From contig CAISRB010000019.1 of the NCBI GenBank assembly GCA_903887775.1, forward strand, positions 1-64,000: 64,000 bases of DNA, read 5' to 3'. The notes under the pieces were generated by a model. That model saw only the letters and a list, made by a program, of their open reading frames with translations, was not told the origin of the DNA and did not search any database. A program made the position numbers and the translations under genes. Source of the stretch: an uncultured Bacteroidales bacterium. Lineage in GTDB: Bacteria > Bacteroidota > Bacteroidia > Bacteroidales > FEN-979. Below are positions 43,588-54,110 of the stretch, in pieces; position 1 is the stretch's first letter, and every line of letters begins with the position of its first letter.

Positions 43588-44511
43588 TTATTTATTGACC
43601 TGGAATGTCTTATCTCCGTTGTTGATAAAATTCACTATCTGCCTTGCAGCAGCTATACCTGCATTGATGTTTGCTTCTTCCGTCTGGGCTCCCATTTTCT
43701 TCGGAGTACAGAAATACTTTGCCTTGAAACCGGCTTCAATTTCAGCTTTATTTGTTGGTTCAACATCCGAAAGGTAGGCAAAATCTTTTCTTTCCTGGAA
43801 CATTTTCAGCAGATCAGCTTCGTTGATGACTTCTGCCCTTGCCGTGTTTACAAGCACCGCGGGCATCGGCATGCGTGAAAGCAAACCAAAATTTACCGAC
43901 TGACGGGTCTGGCTGTTGGCGGGGATGTGCAGTGAGATGAAATTACATTTGCTGTAAAGCTCTTCAACTGAACTTATCCACTTTACACCATCTTTTTCGA
44001 TCGCTTCCCTCGGGATAAACGGGTCAAAAGCATAAACCTCCATACCGAAACCCCTGGCAATACGGGCTACAATTTTGCCGACTGCGCCATAGGCATGAAT
44101 ACCGAGTTTTTTGTCTTTAAGTTCCCATCCCGATTTCCCGTTAAAGAAATTCCTGACATAATAAACCATCATGCCCAGGGCAAGTTCAGCCACTGCATTG
44201 GAATTCTGGCCGGGTGTATTCATGACCACCACGCCTTTTGCGGTGGCTGCCGAAAGATCAATATTGTCGTAACCCGCACCTGCGCGCACAACGATCTTCA
44301 GGTTGAAGCCGGCATCTATGACTGCCTTGTCAGTTTTATCTGACCTGACGATTACAGCATCTGCATCAGCAACAGCTTTGATGAAGTCATCCTGGTTTGT
44401 ATAATTCTCAAGAAGGACCAGTTCGAATCCGGCCTGCTCAACGACCTGCCTGATGCCTTTTACAGCAGCAGGAGCAAATGCCTTATCTGTAGCAACAAGT
44501 ACTTTTGTCAT
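43588..44511 (-). CDS. serA: D-3-phosphoglycerate dehydrogenase
   Basis: 307 residues, ATG start. D-isomer-specific 2-hydroxyacid dehydrogenase: substrate domain with VRSDKTDKAVID and VVRAGAGYDNID, NAD-binding GIHAYGAVGKIVARIA, and the catalytic Arg in LVNTARAEVINE. The expected His-bearing segment appears as CTPKKMGAQTEEANIN. It is the short form without C-terminal ACT domain, so feedback by serine is not expected. With serC upstream it performs the first step from 3-phosphoglycerate to serine. Confidence 0.9.
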   Translation of the reverse strand: MTKVLVATDKAFAPAAVKGIRQVVEQAGFELVLLENYTNQDDFIKAVADADAVIVRSDKTDKAVIDAGFNLKIVVRAGAGYDNIDLSAATAKGVVVMNTPGQNSNAVAELALGMMVYYVRNFFNGKSGWELKDKKLGIHAYGAVGKIVARIARGFGMEVYAFDPFIPREAIEKDGVKWISSVEELYSKCNFISLHIPANSQTRQSVNFGLLSRMPMPAVLVNTARAEVINEADLLKMFQERKDFAYLSDVEPTNKAEIEAGFKAKYFCTPKKMGAQTEEANINAGIAAARQIVNFINNGDKTFQVNK

Positions 44512-44557
44512 AAGTAGGGATTTAGGGAGGCGTTGAATCCACCTCCGGGATTTTTAT

Positions 44558-45628
44558 TTATACATTTTCTTTTTCAAATTCGTTCATGCAGTCGACAAGC
44601 GCCTGTACACTTTCGTAAGGCAGTGCATTGTAGGTTGATGCACGGAACCCGCCGACAGAACGGTGTCCCTTAATGCCTATCATGCCATGTTTCTTCGATG
44701 CTTCCATGAATGCATCCTCCTTGTCTTTATACTGCTCTTTCATCACGAAGCAGATATTCATCAGCGAGCGGCTGTCGGGAGCCACGGTGCCTGTGAATAT
44801 TTTACTGTTGTCGATGGCATCATACAGCAGTTTTGCTTTCCTGATATTCATCTCTTCAATGACTTTCACGCCACCAAGATTCTTAATCCACCTGAGGGTC
44901 TCAAGGCAGGTATAAATTGCAAAAACCGGGGGGGTATTATATAATGAAGGTTCTTTAAGATGGGTTGCATAGTTAAGCATCGACGGGATCTTTCTTTCAA
45001 CCTTGCCAAGTATATCTTCCTTAATGATGACGAAGGTAACTCCGGCCGGTCCCAGATTTTTCTGTGCCCCTCCATAGATAAGTACATATTTTGAAATGTC
45101 AACAGGGCGGCTGAGGATATCCGATGACATATCCGCTACAAGGGGAACAGGGCTTTGCATGTCATACCGGATCTCGGAACCGTAAATCGTGTTGTTGGTT
45201 GTAATATGGAAATAATCAACATCAGCAGGGATAGTGAAACCTTTTGGGATGTATGTGAAATTCTTATCGGCAGATGAAGCAACAACATTTACTTCACCGA
45301 AGAATTTCGCTTCTTTGATGGCTTTCTGAGCCCATACGCCCGTTTCAAGGTAAGCGGCCTTTTTATTCAGAAGGTTGTAGGGCACCATGTCAAACTGGAG
45401 ACTTGCGCCCCCGCCGAGAAACAGAACCTGGTAGCCTGCAGGGATATTCAGAAGTTCTTTGAAAAGCCCCATGGCTTCGTCAATGATAGCCTGAAAATCT
45501 TTGCTCCTGTGGGAGATCTCAAGCAATGATAATCCTGATCCATTTAAGTCAAGAATAGCTTTTGCGGAGTTTTCGATAGCAATCCGTGGTAACACCGAGG
45601 GACCGGCATTAAAGTTGTGCTTTTTCAT
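44558..45628 (-). CDS. serC: Phosphoserine aminotransferase
   Basis: 356 residues, ATG start, the family length. [16 protein letters not shown] at the N-terminus, [17 protein letters not shown], and the PLP-Lys region [14 protein letters not shown] (about 185-198). It converts 3-phosphohydroxypyruvate to phosphoserine and may also act in pyridoxine synthesis. First gene of the serC-serA-four-helix-DUF1015 run; 46 bp to serA, containing a GGAGG/CCTCC hairpin. Confidence 0.95.
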   Translation of the reverse strand: MKKHNFNAGPSVLPRIAIENSAKAILDLNGSGLSLLEISHRSKDFQAIIDEAMGLFKELLNIPAGYQVLFLGGGASLQFDMVPYNLLNKKAAYLETGVWAQKAIKEAKFFGEVNVVASSADKNFTYIPKGFTIPADVDYFHITTNNTIYGSEIRYDMQSPVPLVADMSSDILSRPVDISKYVLIYGGAQKNLGPAGVTFVIIKEDILGKVERKIPSMLNYATHLKEPSLYNTPPVFAIYTCLETLRWIKNLGGVKVIEEMNIRKAKLLYDAIDNSKIFTGTVAPDSRSLMNICFVMKEQYKDKEDAFMEASKKHGMIGIKGHRSVGGFRASTYNALPYESVQALVDCMNEFEKENV

Positions 45629-45765
45629 AAATCAGTTTTTTGAATGTTATATGAATATTTTGATAAATAATCAATCATGGTGGAATTATGTAGCAAATTA
45701 AACAAATTTCAAGCGAAAAATCAAAAATAAGAATTATTTAACAGAAATAAGGGTGGTGACAGGCT

Positions 45766-46683
45766 TTACCTGGTCTCAGGGTTCCTGGCATCAAACTCCC
45801 TGACGTAATTCCAGCTGTAATTCTCATATACAAACCCTTCGGCAGATTCTGAAGCCGAAACATACAACTTATACTGACCTTCAAGTTGAGGGTCAAGAGG
45901 CATAAGGTGGTCAAACACTATCATCCAGCGGGATTCAGTCTCTGTTGTATATTCTCTCTTTTTACTGTTCCATACAGCTTTGCCGGGGAGAGTCTGAAAC
46001 TTGTAGCGAAGGCTCATACCGGCAGATGAAGAAAACCTGAATATGATACGTTGAAGTTTGCCGTCCTGGTAATCCGGGAAAACGGAGGCGCCGAACTTTG
46101 GGGCGCCGTTATCATCAAATGCAAGAACTTCAATGAGCTTTCCGCTGATCTCCCTGCTGATGCCATCCCATCCTAATAAAATATAAGCAGTTTTTTTGTT
46201 CTTCATTTCAAATGGAATGACTTTGTAATACAGGGCTCCATACCAATGCAGGGAATCACCATTGAAATACCCGGGCTCAGATACAGAATCGGAGAAGTCG
46301 GACAACGCCATGGCAGGAATTTTCTTCAGTGATCCTTTAAACTGAAACAAACAGAAATACCTGTTCGATCCGCTGATCAAAGGAACATTCCAGTTATACA
46401 GGCGGAACAATCCGTCGGGGGACTCGATTTTTGCAACGTTTTTCAGAGAATCCCAGGGATATTTTACCGAGCCGGGAATGCTTAAAGCCATTCTGAATTG
46501 CTTCTGGAATTCATGGCTGAGCGCCAGGCGGGCACTGTCGGTTTCTCCCTGGTTTATGAGAGTAAAAGTCCTTTTGAGTTCCTGTTCCGTTTTTTTCAGG
46601 ATAAGGGTTCCCTGAGAGTCCGCAACGATGGGAGCCTGAATCAACAGCAATATCAGAAACGAATAAAGGGAGTTGATTCTCAT
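45766..46683 (-). CDS. Secreted protein of unknown function
   Basis: 305 residues from the ATG at 46683 (MRINSLYSFLILLLIQ), which gives a normal signal peptide cleaved near residue 20-24. The mature part starts helical (TEQELKRTFTLINQGETDSARLAL) and continues as beta-rich sequence with many aromatics. No family was recognised with certainty, and no catalytic motif is visible. It is divergent from the acyl-CoA reductase gene with a 28-bp gap, so the two share a very short promoter region. Confidence 0.75.
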   Translation of the reverse strand: MRINSLYSFLILLLIQAPIVADSQGTLILKKTEQELKRTFTLINQGETDSARLALSHEFQKQFRMALSIPGSVKYPWDSLKNVAKIESPDGLFRLYNWNVPLISGSNRYFCLFQFKGSLKKIPAMALSDFSDSVSEPGYFNGDSLHWYGALYYKVIPFEMKNKKTAYILLGWDGISREISGKLIEVLAFDDNGAPKFGASVFPDYQDGKLQRIIFRFSSSAGMSLRYKFQTLPGKAVWNSKKREYTTETESRWMIVFDHLMPLDPQLEGQYKLYVSASESAEGFVYENYSWNYVREFDARNPETR

Positions 46684-46711
46684 CAAATTCGTAATTTCGC
46701 AGTACGAAGGT

Positions 46712-47761
46712 ATGGACATCAGAAACCGAATCCAAACATTTATTGAAGCAGGAAGGATACTTTCCTCTTTCCCAACGCCGACGGAAGACGGAACCCCTCA
46801 TCCATTGGCTGAGGCTGCTTTGAGGGCCGGGGCAGCAAACCCCTGGTTCACCCCGGATAACATTTGTTTTGCCCTGAATGCCCTGGGTAGCAGCATGAGT
46901 CCCGGCAAGATCAATAAATGGCTTGACCGCTACGGAACTTCCCTCGAAAATGGCGGGAGTAACAGAAAAACAGTGGGTGTGGTGACTGCAGGCAATATCC
47001 CCCTGGCAGGGTTTCATGATTTTATGAGCGTTCTTATCAGCGGTCACAATTTCTGCGGAAAACTGTCAGGCCAGGATGCTGTTTTGCTTCCTGCTATTGC
47101 AGTTGTTATCGGGAAAATTAATCCCGGCTGGAATGAGCGTATCCGGTTTACAGATAAGCCGTTCAGAAAGCCTGATGCGATCATTGCCACCGGAAGCGGA
47201 AATACACACAGGTACTTTGAGTACTACTTTTCACGTTTTCCTCATATCATCCGGAAAAACCGTAACGGGATCGCTATTCTGAGCGGGAATGAAACTGCTG
47301 ACGAACTGAAGGGGCTGGCATCGGATGTGATGCTTTACTTCGGACTGGGCTGCAGGAGTGTTTCAAAAATTTATATACCTCATGGTTACGGGATCAATGA
47401 TCTGCAACCGTTCTTTGAACCCTGGGGCGAACTCATCCGCCATAATAAATATTATAACAATTACGAATATCAGAAAAGCATCCGCATCGTGAACAAGCAG
47501 CCTTTTCATGATTTCGGGAACCTGTTGCTGATTGAGGAAAACAGGCTGGCTTCAGCTGTTTCGGTGCTGAATTTTGAATACTACACTGATATGAAAAAGC
47601 TTGTGAAGGAGATTGAAGGCCAAGTGGAACAAATTCAGTGCGTGGTTTCGGCTTCCGACCCGGGAATGCCGTTCATACTTCCGGGAACAGCCCAGAAACC
47701 TGAATTATGGGATTATGCCGACGGGACAGACACCCTTCACTTCCTTCTTAATGAAATTTAG
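46712..47761 (+). CDS. Acyl-CoA reductase (LuxC-like)
   Basis: 349 residues from the ATG at 46712 (MDIRNRIQTF); the upstream extension overlaps the divergent gene and is rejected. An aldehyde-dehydrogenase-fold protein with TVGVVTAGNIPLAGFHD, ATGSGNTHRYFEYYF and GLGCRSVSKIYIPHG, the last containing the likely catalytic Cys. It would reduce acyl-CoA to aldehyde with NADPH. In Bacteroidota it commonly lies next to serC, as here, but the physiological role is not clear. Confidence 0.82.
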   Translation: MDIRNRIQTFIEAGRILSSFPTPTEDGTPHPLAEAALRAGAANPWFTPDNICFALNALGSSMSPGKINKWLDRYGTSLENGGSNRKTVGVVTAGNIPLAGFHDFMSVLISGHNFCGKLSGQDAVLLPAIAVVIGKINPGWNERIRFTDKPFRKPDAIIATGSGNTHRYFEYYFSRFPHIIRKNRNGIAILSGNETADELKGLASDVMLYFGLGCRSVSKIYIPHGYGINDLQPFFEPWGELIRHNKYYNNYEYQKSIRIVNKQPFHDFGNLLLIEENRLASAVSVLNFEYYTDMKKLVKEIEGQVEQIQCVVSASDPGMPFILPGTAQKPELWDYADGTDTLHFLLNEI

Positions 47762-47770
47762 TGAAAAATA

Positions 47771-47801
47771 TTTGTTATTCAAAGAAAAATCTGTACTTTT
47801 G
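47771..47801 (+). promoter_or_regulatory. Promoter of rpmE2
   Basis: TTTG (47771-47774), a 19-bp spacer and TACTTTTG (47794-47801) match the consensus exactly. The ATG of the L31 gene lies 29 bp downstream of the box. Confidence 0.75.
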
Positions 47802-47829
47802 CACCCTCATTTGCAAATTTTAATTTAAA

Positions 47830-48099
47830 ATGAAAAAAGATATTCATCCAAAGGATTACAGGCTTGTGGTTTTCAAGGATATGTCGAATGATTATACATT
47901 CATTTCGAAATCAGCAGTCAAAACGAGGGAAACCATCGTATGGCAGGACGGCCTCGAATACCCGCTTGTAAAGCTTGAAATTTCGCATACTTCGCATCCT
48001 TATTATACCGGTAAGATGAAACTTGTTGATACGGCAGGCCGTGTTGATAAATTCAAGAACCGTTATAAAAAGCACCTGGAAATAAAAAATGAAAAATAA
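47830..48099 (+). CDS. rpmE2: 50S ribosomal protein L31, type B
   Basis: 89 residues, ATG start. MKKDIHPKDYRLVVFKDMSNDYTF is typical; the paired zinc Cys residues of the C+ type L31 are absent, so it is the zinc-independent type B form. The C-terminal FKNRYKKHLEIK also fits. It has its own promoter and terminator, so it is a single-gene transcript. Confidence 0.95.
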   Translation: MKKDIHPKDYRLVVFKDMSNDYTFISKSAVKTRETIVWQDGLEYPLVKLEISHTSHPYYTGKMKLVDTAGRVDKFKNRYKKHLEIKNEK

Positions 48100-48118
48100 A
48101 TTCCTGTAGATTATATTG

Positions 48119-48150
48119 AGCCCTTGTTTATCCTGACAAGGGCTTTTTTT
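48119..48150 (+). terminator. Rho-independent terminator after rpmE2
   Basis: A 9-bp perfect stem AGCCCTTGT (48119-48127) / ACAAGGGCT (48136-48144), an 8-base loop, and a T-run to 48150. Confidence 0.9.
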
Positions 48151-48214
48151 TATTCCTTAAGTTCATTAGTTTTGCATTGGCAATTTCCTTCAAAATAATT
48201 TTTAATCGCAAACC

Positions 48215-49405
48215 ATGAATTACATCCTCTTCGATGACAGTATTGTCAGGACAAACCTTCTTCCCTTAACCTTCATGAGGCCTATTGCTGATATCCGTAT
48301 AGGCATCCTCACGATCAGGGAAAAATGGGAAATGCATCTGAATGCAAAGACTTCAACCCTGACCGATTTATATCTGGCCAAAAAGTTCAATATCCTTAAA
48401 GAGGAAGAGAACATCCTGATCAATGCTTCGGTTTGTCCCACGATGGAAGTGGTTGAAACTATATTGAACCTTAAACCAAGCCAGACGGTTGTTTACCAGG
48501 ATACTATCATTGCCCTGCATGTCAAGGCGGAGGACCTCGATAAACTGGGGGATGCTTCCAGTGATGGCATCGAGGAGATCAATATAAAGAATCCTCCGAT
48601 GAGGGTTGGGCATACCTGGGAAGTGTTTTCGAAAAACGGGATTGCTATCAATGACGACTTTGATCTGCTTACCGGCGACAGGAAGTCTCAGAAGCTGAGC
48701 ACAACAAATAAAGTGATAGGTGAAGGCAGGGTGTTTGTTGAAAAAGGTGCGAAGGTTGAATATGCCATACTGAATACAACCGCCGGACCAATCTACATCG
48801 GAACAGGTGCTGAGATCATGGAAGGTGCGGTCATCCGGGGTCCGTTCGCGCTCTGTGAAGGCGCCCAGGTGAAAATGGCTGCGAAAATCTATGGTCCTAC
48901 AACTGTCGGTCCTTACTCAAGGGTAGGGGGGGAGATCAACAACTCGGTCATATTTGGTTATTCCAATAAAGCTCATGACGGGTTCCTGGGCCATTCAGTG
49001 ATCGGAGAATGGTGCAACCTCGGCGCTGACACCAACACCTCGAATCTAAAAAATACCTATGATACAGTCCGGCTCTGGAGCTACGGGAAGCAGACCTTTG
49101 TAAGCACCAATCAGCAGTTTTGCGGACTGATCATGGGAGACCATTCGAAATGCGGTATCAATACGATGTTTAATACAGGCACTGTGGTAGGTGTGAACGC
49201 TAACATATTCGGACCCGGTTTTCAGAGAAACTTTATCCCTTCCTTTACCTGGGGCGGAACCGCCGGTTTTTCCAATTATGATCTGAAAAAAGCCCTGGAA
49301 GTGGCCGAACTTGTTTATGCAAGACGTGACAAAACCTTCAATGAGGTTGACAGGGAATTGCTCGCAAGTGTTTACAATCTCACTCTAAAAAACAAATTCT
49401 TATAA
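48215..49405 (+). CDS. GlmU-like putative sugar nucleotidyltransferase with left-handed beta-helix
   Basis: 396 residues, ATG start. The N-terminal ~190 residues resemble a nucleotidyltransferase domain (LLPLTFMRPIADIRIGILTIREKWE) but lack a clear GxG-K signature. The C-terminal part has hexapeptide repeats (IYIGTGAEIMEGAVIRGPF and following) of an acyl/nucleotidyltransferase beta-helix. Bacteroidota genomes carry this as a GlmU family protein separate from true GlmU. The activity is not known. Its promoter was not identified. Confidence 0.8.
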   Translation: MNYILFDDSIVRTNLLPLTFMRPIADIRIGILTIREKWEMHLNAKTSTLTDLYLAKKFNILKEEENILINASVCPTMEVVETILNLKPSQTVVYQDTIIALHVKAEDLDKLGDASSDGIEEINIKNPPMRVGHTWEVFSKNGIAINDDFDLLTGDRKSQKLSTTNKVIGEGRVFVEKGAKVEYAILNTTAGPIYIGTGAEIMEGAVIRGPFALCEGAQVKMAAKIYGPTTVGPYSRVGGEINNSVIFGYSNKAHDGFLGHSVIGEWCNLGADTNTSNLKNTYDTVRLWSYGKQTFVSTNQQFCGLIMGDHSKCGINTMFNTGTVVGVNANIFGPGFQRNFIPSFTWGGTAGFSNYDLKKALEVAELVYARRDKTFNEVDRELLASVYNLTLKNKFL

Positions 49406-49474
49406 TTCCATAATTCTGGCACGTAATTTGACAATACCTTATGCCCGGTGAATAATAACGGGTATTGTACATTT

Positions 49475-51934
49475 ATGGAAAAAACACCTGAAACTATATT
49501 TCTGGAGATGTCGGATATACTGGATGCAGAAACCGATTTTATCCCTTTGCTGTCCTCGGAAGATGAGGAGCTGATGAATCATGAAGATGTTCCTGAAGAA
49601 CTTCCTATCCTGCCGTTACGTAATACGGTCCTTTTCCCCGGAGTGGTTATCCCTATTACCGTGGGGCGGGACAAATCGATCCGCCTTATCCGTGAATATT
49701 ACAAACTGGGCCGGATAATCGGAGTGGTCGGCCAGAAAGACGCAACGATTGAGGATCCTGAGTTCTCTGACCTTAACGCAGTCGGCACCGTGGCATACAT
49801 CATCAAGCTGCTTCAGATGCCTGACGGGACAACCACCGCGATCATCCAGGGTAAACGAAGGTTCAGGATGAAGGGCCTGCTTCAGACAGATCCTTATATC
49901 AAGGCGTCAATTGAACCTTTTGATGTCTCCCAAAAAGTTAACAATGAAGACAAGGAGTTCCAGGCACTGATGGCTTCAATCAAGGACCTGGCGACCCAGA
50001 TCGTTTCTAAATCGCCAAATATACCTTCGGAAGCGGCTTTTGCTATAAAGAATATTGAAAGCTCTTCATTCCTTGTCCATTTTATTTCTTCGAACCTGAA
50101 TGTCGAGGTCTCGGAAAAACAGAAACTGCTTGAAACGGCTGATCTTTCTGAAAGGGCTCATCTTGTCCTTGGCTTCCTTACAAAAGAATTGCAGGTTACC
50201 GAGCTGAAACAACAGATTCAAAACAAGGTAAAGACCGATCTTGACAAGCAACAAAGGGATTACCTCCTGAATATGCAGCTGAAAACCATTCAGGAGGAAT
50301 TGGGAGGAAGCCCGAATGCCCAGGAAATAAATGCACTTCGCGAACAGGCAATTGATAAAAAGTGGTCGAAAGAAGTGGCCGAGGTTTTTGAAAAAGAGAT
50401 CAGTAAACTGCAGAGGATGCATCCTGCCGCAGCTGAGTATTCGATTCAGGTTAATTATATTGAGACCCTGGTTCAGCTCCCATGGAACGAATTTACAGAG
50501 GATAATCTCGATCTGGACCATGCGATGAAAGTGCTGAATGAAGATCATTCAGGGCTTGAAAAGGTGAAAGAAAGGATCATTGAGTTTTTAGCTGTCATCA
50601 AGCTGAAAAAGGACCTTAAGTCTCCCATTCTCTGTCTTGTAGGCCCTCCGGGTGTGGGTAAGACATCACTTGGAAAATCCATTGCCAGGGCGTTGGGAAG
50701 AAAATATATCCGTATGTCGCTCGGAGGACTCAGGGATGAATCGGAACTCAGAGGGCACAGGAAAACCTATATTGGTGCTATGCCCGGCAGGATTATACAG
50801 AGTATTAAAAAAGTAAAATCTTCAAATCCTGTTTTCGTCCTTGATGAAATTGACAAAGTGGCAGGAATGAATTACAGCGGTGATCCCCAGGCGGCCTTAC
50901 TCGAAGTTCTTGACCCTGAGCAGAACAGCACTTTTTATGATAATTTTCTCGAAATTGAATATGACCTGAGCAGGATCATGTTCGTGGCAACTGCCAATAC
51001 CCTTGCAACAATACATCCGGCATTGCGCGACAGGATGGAAGTGATAGAGCTTCCGGGCTATCTTCTTGAGGAAAAACTGGAAATTGCAACAAGGCACCTG
51101 GTCCCGAAGCAGCTCAGGGAACACGGGATGAAAAAAAATCAGCTGGTTTTCAACAAACCGGTCCTTCAGCAGATCATCGAAGAATACACCCGCGAATCCG
51201 GGGTCAGGACACTCGAAAAAAACATTGCAAAGATCATCAGGCATAAAGCCCGGGCAATTGTTTCTGATGAGGAATTCAATAAAAAAACAGATCCGAAGGA
51301 CCTGAAAAAGATACTGGGAGTTCCCATATTCCAGGCCGAGAAATATATATCCAACGAGATCGCAGGGGTTGTAACAGGACTTGCATGGACTGCCGCAGGA
51401 GGTGAGATCCTTTTTGTGGAAGTAAGCCTGAGCCATGGTAAAGGAGACCTTACCCTGACAGGCAACCTGGGTGATGTCATGAAAGAGTCGGCCAGTATTG
51501 CACTGGCATATCTGAAAGCTCATTCTTCCGATTTTAATATTTCTTCGGATGTTTTTCAAAAGTGGAACATTCACATTCACGTCCCTGAAGGCGCTACGCC
51601 AAAGGATGGCCCATCGGCGGGAATCACTATGTTTACAGCCCTCGCTTCAGCTTTTTCCCAGAGAAAAGTCAGGGAAAGAATTGCAATGACCGGTGAGATC
51701 ACACTAAGGGGGAAGGTATTGCCCGTAGGTGGTATTAAGGAGAAAATACTTGCTGCGAAAAGAGCAAAGATCAAAGATATCATCCTTTCAAAAGAGAACA
51801 GGAGGGATATAGAGGATATCAAAGCAAGCTATATTGAGGGCCTTAACTTCCATTACATCGGAGAAATGAAAGAGATCAATGATGAGGCTTTAAGCCATAC
51901 CCTTGTAAAAGCCCCCCTCAACCTGAACTACTGA
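49475..51934 (+). CDS. lon: ATP-dependent Lon protease
   Basis: 819 residues from the ATG at 49475 (MEKTPETIF); a GTG at 49448 is possible. The LAN domain begins with [20 protein letters not shown] helical linker follows, then the AAA+ domain with Walker [11 protein letters not shown] and Walker [10 protein letters not shown], and the Ser-Lys protease with [11 protein letters not shown] and [13 protein letters not shown]. It degrades misfolded and regulatory proteins in the cytosol. All active residues are present. Confidence 0.96.
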   Translation: MEKTPETIFLEMSDILDAETDFIPLLSSEDEELMNHEDVPEELPILPLRNTVLFPGVVIPITVGRDKSIRLIREYYKLGRIIGVVGQKDATIEDPEFSDLNAVGTVAYIIKLLQMPDGTTTAIIQGKRRFRMKGLLQTDPYIKASIEPFDVSQKVNNEDKEFQALMASIKDLATQIVSKSPNIPSEAAFAIKNIESSSFLVHFISSNLNVEVSEKQKLLETADLSERAHLVLGFLTKELQVTELKQQIQNKVKTDLDKQQRDYLLNMQLKTIQEELGGSPNAQEINALREQAIDKKWSKEVAEVFEKEISKLQRMHPAAAEYSIQVNYIETLVQLPWNEFTEDNLDLDHAMKVLNEDHSGLEKVKERIIEFLAVIKLKKDLKSPILCLVGPPGVGKTSLGKSIARALGRKYIRMSLGGLRDESELRGHRKTYIGAMPGRIIQSIKKVKSSNPVFVLDEIDKVAGMNYSGDPQAALLEVLDPEQNSTFYDNFLEIEYDLSRIMFVATANTLATIHPALRDRMEVIELPGYLLEEKLEIATRHLVPKQLREHGMKKNQLVFNKPVLQQIIEEYTRESGVRTLEKNIAKIIRHKARAIVSDEEFNKKTDPKDLKKILGVPIFQAEKYISNEIAGVVTGLAWTAAGGEILFVEVSLSHGKGDLTLTGNLGDVMKESASIALAYLKAHSSDFNISSDVFQKWNIHIHVPEGATPKDGPSAGITMFTALASAFSQRKVRERIAMTGEITLRGKVLPVGGIKEKILAAKRAKIKDIILSKENRRDIEDIKASYIEGLNFHYIGEMKEINDEALSHTLVKAPLNLNY

Positions 51935-51963
51935 TTAAAGCTTATATCTTCACCAGCCGGTTT

Positions 51964-53958
51964 TTACCGGTAAATCACCATCTTTTTTATATAACTCCTG
52001 CCCTGGGTTGTGAGAGCGTAAATGTAAACGCCGGAAGGCAATGAGCTAAGGTTCGCTTCCACCGAGTGGGTTCCTTTCGGATAAACCACCTTATCACTCT
52101 GCCATATCACTTCACCAAGGGTGTTTGTAATACTGATCTGAGCCTCTGCCGCGGCCGGAAGAACAAAGGAAATCGTTGTTATTGAACTTGCAGGGTTCGG
52201 CGAGTTTTGCCCCAGAATGACCTCTGGTGTGTCAGGGGTTTCAGGAATCCCTACAATCGTTGAACTCTGTTTCAAAACGATTTCGTTAGCCGGATCAAAA
52301 TAAAATGACTGGGGCTGCCTGTTGAAAAACAGTTTAAACAGCTGGTTGTTATAGAAATTCATGACTTTGACCACAGTATCTGAGTTATCCGTGAAATGAA
52401 CTTTCAGTTTCAGTGGCATTATAAAAAAAGGAGCATTGGTCTGGACCTGCTTTGTGTTAAAATCAACTTCCCAGTTCCCGCCTTGAAGACTTATAAACTG
52501 GTAAGAGTTCACATAAACAGGATGATTGGGAGAGAAGATCCATTCATTAAAAAACCAATCGTAATTCTGCCCAGTGACGCTGTTTACGACTTCGTTGAAA
52601 TTTGCCACCGTTGCTGATTTGTATTTATAGTTTGTGTCGGCGCAATATGTCTTCATAATCTTAAAAAACAGTGAGTCTCCAATTACATACCGGAGCTGGT
52701 GCAGAGCACAGGCGCCTTTGCAGTATGTTATTTCCCAATTAAAGAGTACGCCAAGGGAAGGGGTATTCACAGCCCAGGCAGGGACCGATATCGCCCATCC
52801 GGGATTTCCCTGCAGATAAGAACTGGCAAAACTCTGGATGGCCTGCAGATAAGCGGTGTAGCCACCTGAGCTTTCATACCAGTATGCCTCGGACCAGCTG
52901 GCGAATCCTTCGTTTAACCAGATATCGGCCCAGGTGTCGCATGTGATCATATCTCCAAACCACTGGTGGGCAAATTCATGGGACATCAGACCGACATCCC
53001 AGCATCCGGGACAGAAACTTGTGAGTGTCTGGTTTTCCATTCCGCCCCAGTAAAACTCGTTGTTCAGAGTGGCGAAACCATTTTTTTCAAAAGGATGTTC
53101 ACACCAATTCCTCGAATAGTAAGTGGCCATCGAATCGATAATGCTTTCACAGCTATAAGGTAATTCGCCGCTGTTATAGTAAAACCTCATGGGTATGCTG
53201 TCGGCCGGGTTTGTAACTTTATGATAGTATACGATGTCAAGCTTGTAGTTGACTTTTGATGTCATTACAACAAGGTAGGTAGCTAGTTTTTTTGTGCTGA
53301 CCCAATGATATACAATGGTGTCGGCGGTTTTTACAGAATCGGCAAGCCTTCCGTTCGAGCCAAGTTTAACGTTAGCCGGGACTTTAACCGTCAGGTCCAG
53401 CAAGGCTTTGTCTGAAGGTGAGTCATAACATGGAAACCAATGTCTCGCGCCTTCGGGCTCACAATCGGTAAAAACAAATCCCCCGGAGGCATAAAAAGCA
53501 CCGTCAATAACATTGTTGTGCCTGTAATATATCTGGATCTCGGCGGTCTCTCCGGGATAGTAAGTCCGGTCGAGGCTGATGGTAAGAATATTCCCGGTAT
53601 GCGTATATGAAGCAGCATTAAGTTTTACGGAATCGATATGCAGTGAGGAACCGGATGCATTCAATGCGATGTTTGTGATCGTGCTGTCGGCCTGAAACTG
53701 TATCCTCACATTTGCTTTAAAATCATGGGGAAAGGGTGACAAATAGCAATGATATATATCCAGGTTTATCGTGTACTTAAGGACATCATAGGCATGAGGG
53801 CCGACAGTGTTGGGTTGAGACGGAAGAAAGGGAGAATTCTGTACGTTTGATTTTCTCCTGGAGCACTGGTATGACCCGGATGTTGCAGGGTCGAACTGTG
53901 CAAATACACTGACCACTGCACCGGCAAACATAACGAGGGTGAATGAAAATCGCTTCAT
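51964..53958 (-). CDS. M1 family metallopeptidase, T9SS-secreted
   Basis: 664 residues from the ATG at 53958 (MKRFSFTLVMFAG), giving a signal peptide to about residue 20. The M1 aminopeptidase catalytic core has the zinc site HEFAHQW followed by NEGFASW (HExxH...E). The usual upstream substrate-binding motif appears as GGMENQTL (GxMEN). The C-terminal ~75 residues (SPNPASSITTISFVLP to the final KKMVIYR) form a T9SS type A sorting domain, so the enzyme is expected to be exported and anchored or released at the surface for peptide degradation. Confidence 0.9.
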   Translation of the reverse strand: MKRFSFTLVMFAGAVVSVFAQFDPATSGSYQCSRRKSNVQNSPFLPSQPNTVGPHAYDVLKYTINLDIYHCYLSPFPHDFKANVRIQFQADSTITNIALNASGSSLHIDSVKLNAASYTHTGNILTISLDRTYYPGETAEIQIYYRHNNVIDGAFYASGGFVFTDCEPEGARHWFPCYDSPSDKALLDLTVKVPANVKLGSNGRLADSVKTADTIVYHWVSTKKLATYLVVMTSKVNYKLDIVYYHKVTNPADSIPMRFYYNSGELPYSCESIIDSMATYYSRNWCEHPFEKNGFATLNNEFYWGGMENQTLTSFCPGCWDVGLMSHEFAHQWFGDMITCDTWADIWLNEGFASWSEAYWYESSGGYTAYLQAIQSFASSYLQGNPGWAISVPAWAVNTPSLGVLFNWEITYCKGACALHQLRYVIGDSLFFKIMKTYCADTNYKYKSATVANFNEVVNSVTGQNYDWFFNEWIFSPNHPVYVNSYQFISLQGGNWEVDFNTKQVQTNAPFFIMPLKLKVHFTDNSDTVVKVMNFYNNQLFKLFFNRQPQSFYFDPANEIVLKQSSTIVGIPETPDTPEVILGQNSPNPASSITTISFVLPAAAEAQISITNTLGEVIWQSDKVVYPKGTHSVEANLSSLPSGVYIYALTTQGRSYIKKMVIYR

Positions 53959-54110
53959 TGAATAGTTTAATAATAAAATATGTAGTGTGGAGGTCTTATT
54001 GATAAAATGCAAAAGTACGAAATATCCGGGATATTGACGTCTGCTGAAGCCAGGCTCCGGTATTTATAATAAATTTGTCGCCTGAAATTTAAACTTGTAA
54101 AACTCATTGT

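Noticed and set aside
44528-44550. Terminator or attenuator between serC and serA (GGAGG/CCTCC hairpin)
   Set aside because: Short 5-bp stem, and T-run visible only on the + strand side, opposite to transcription; not convincing.
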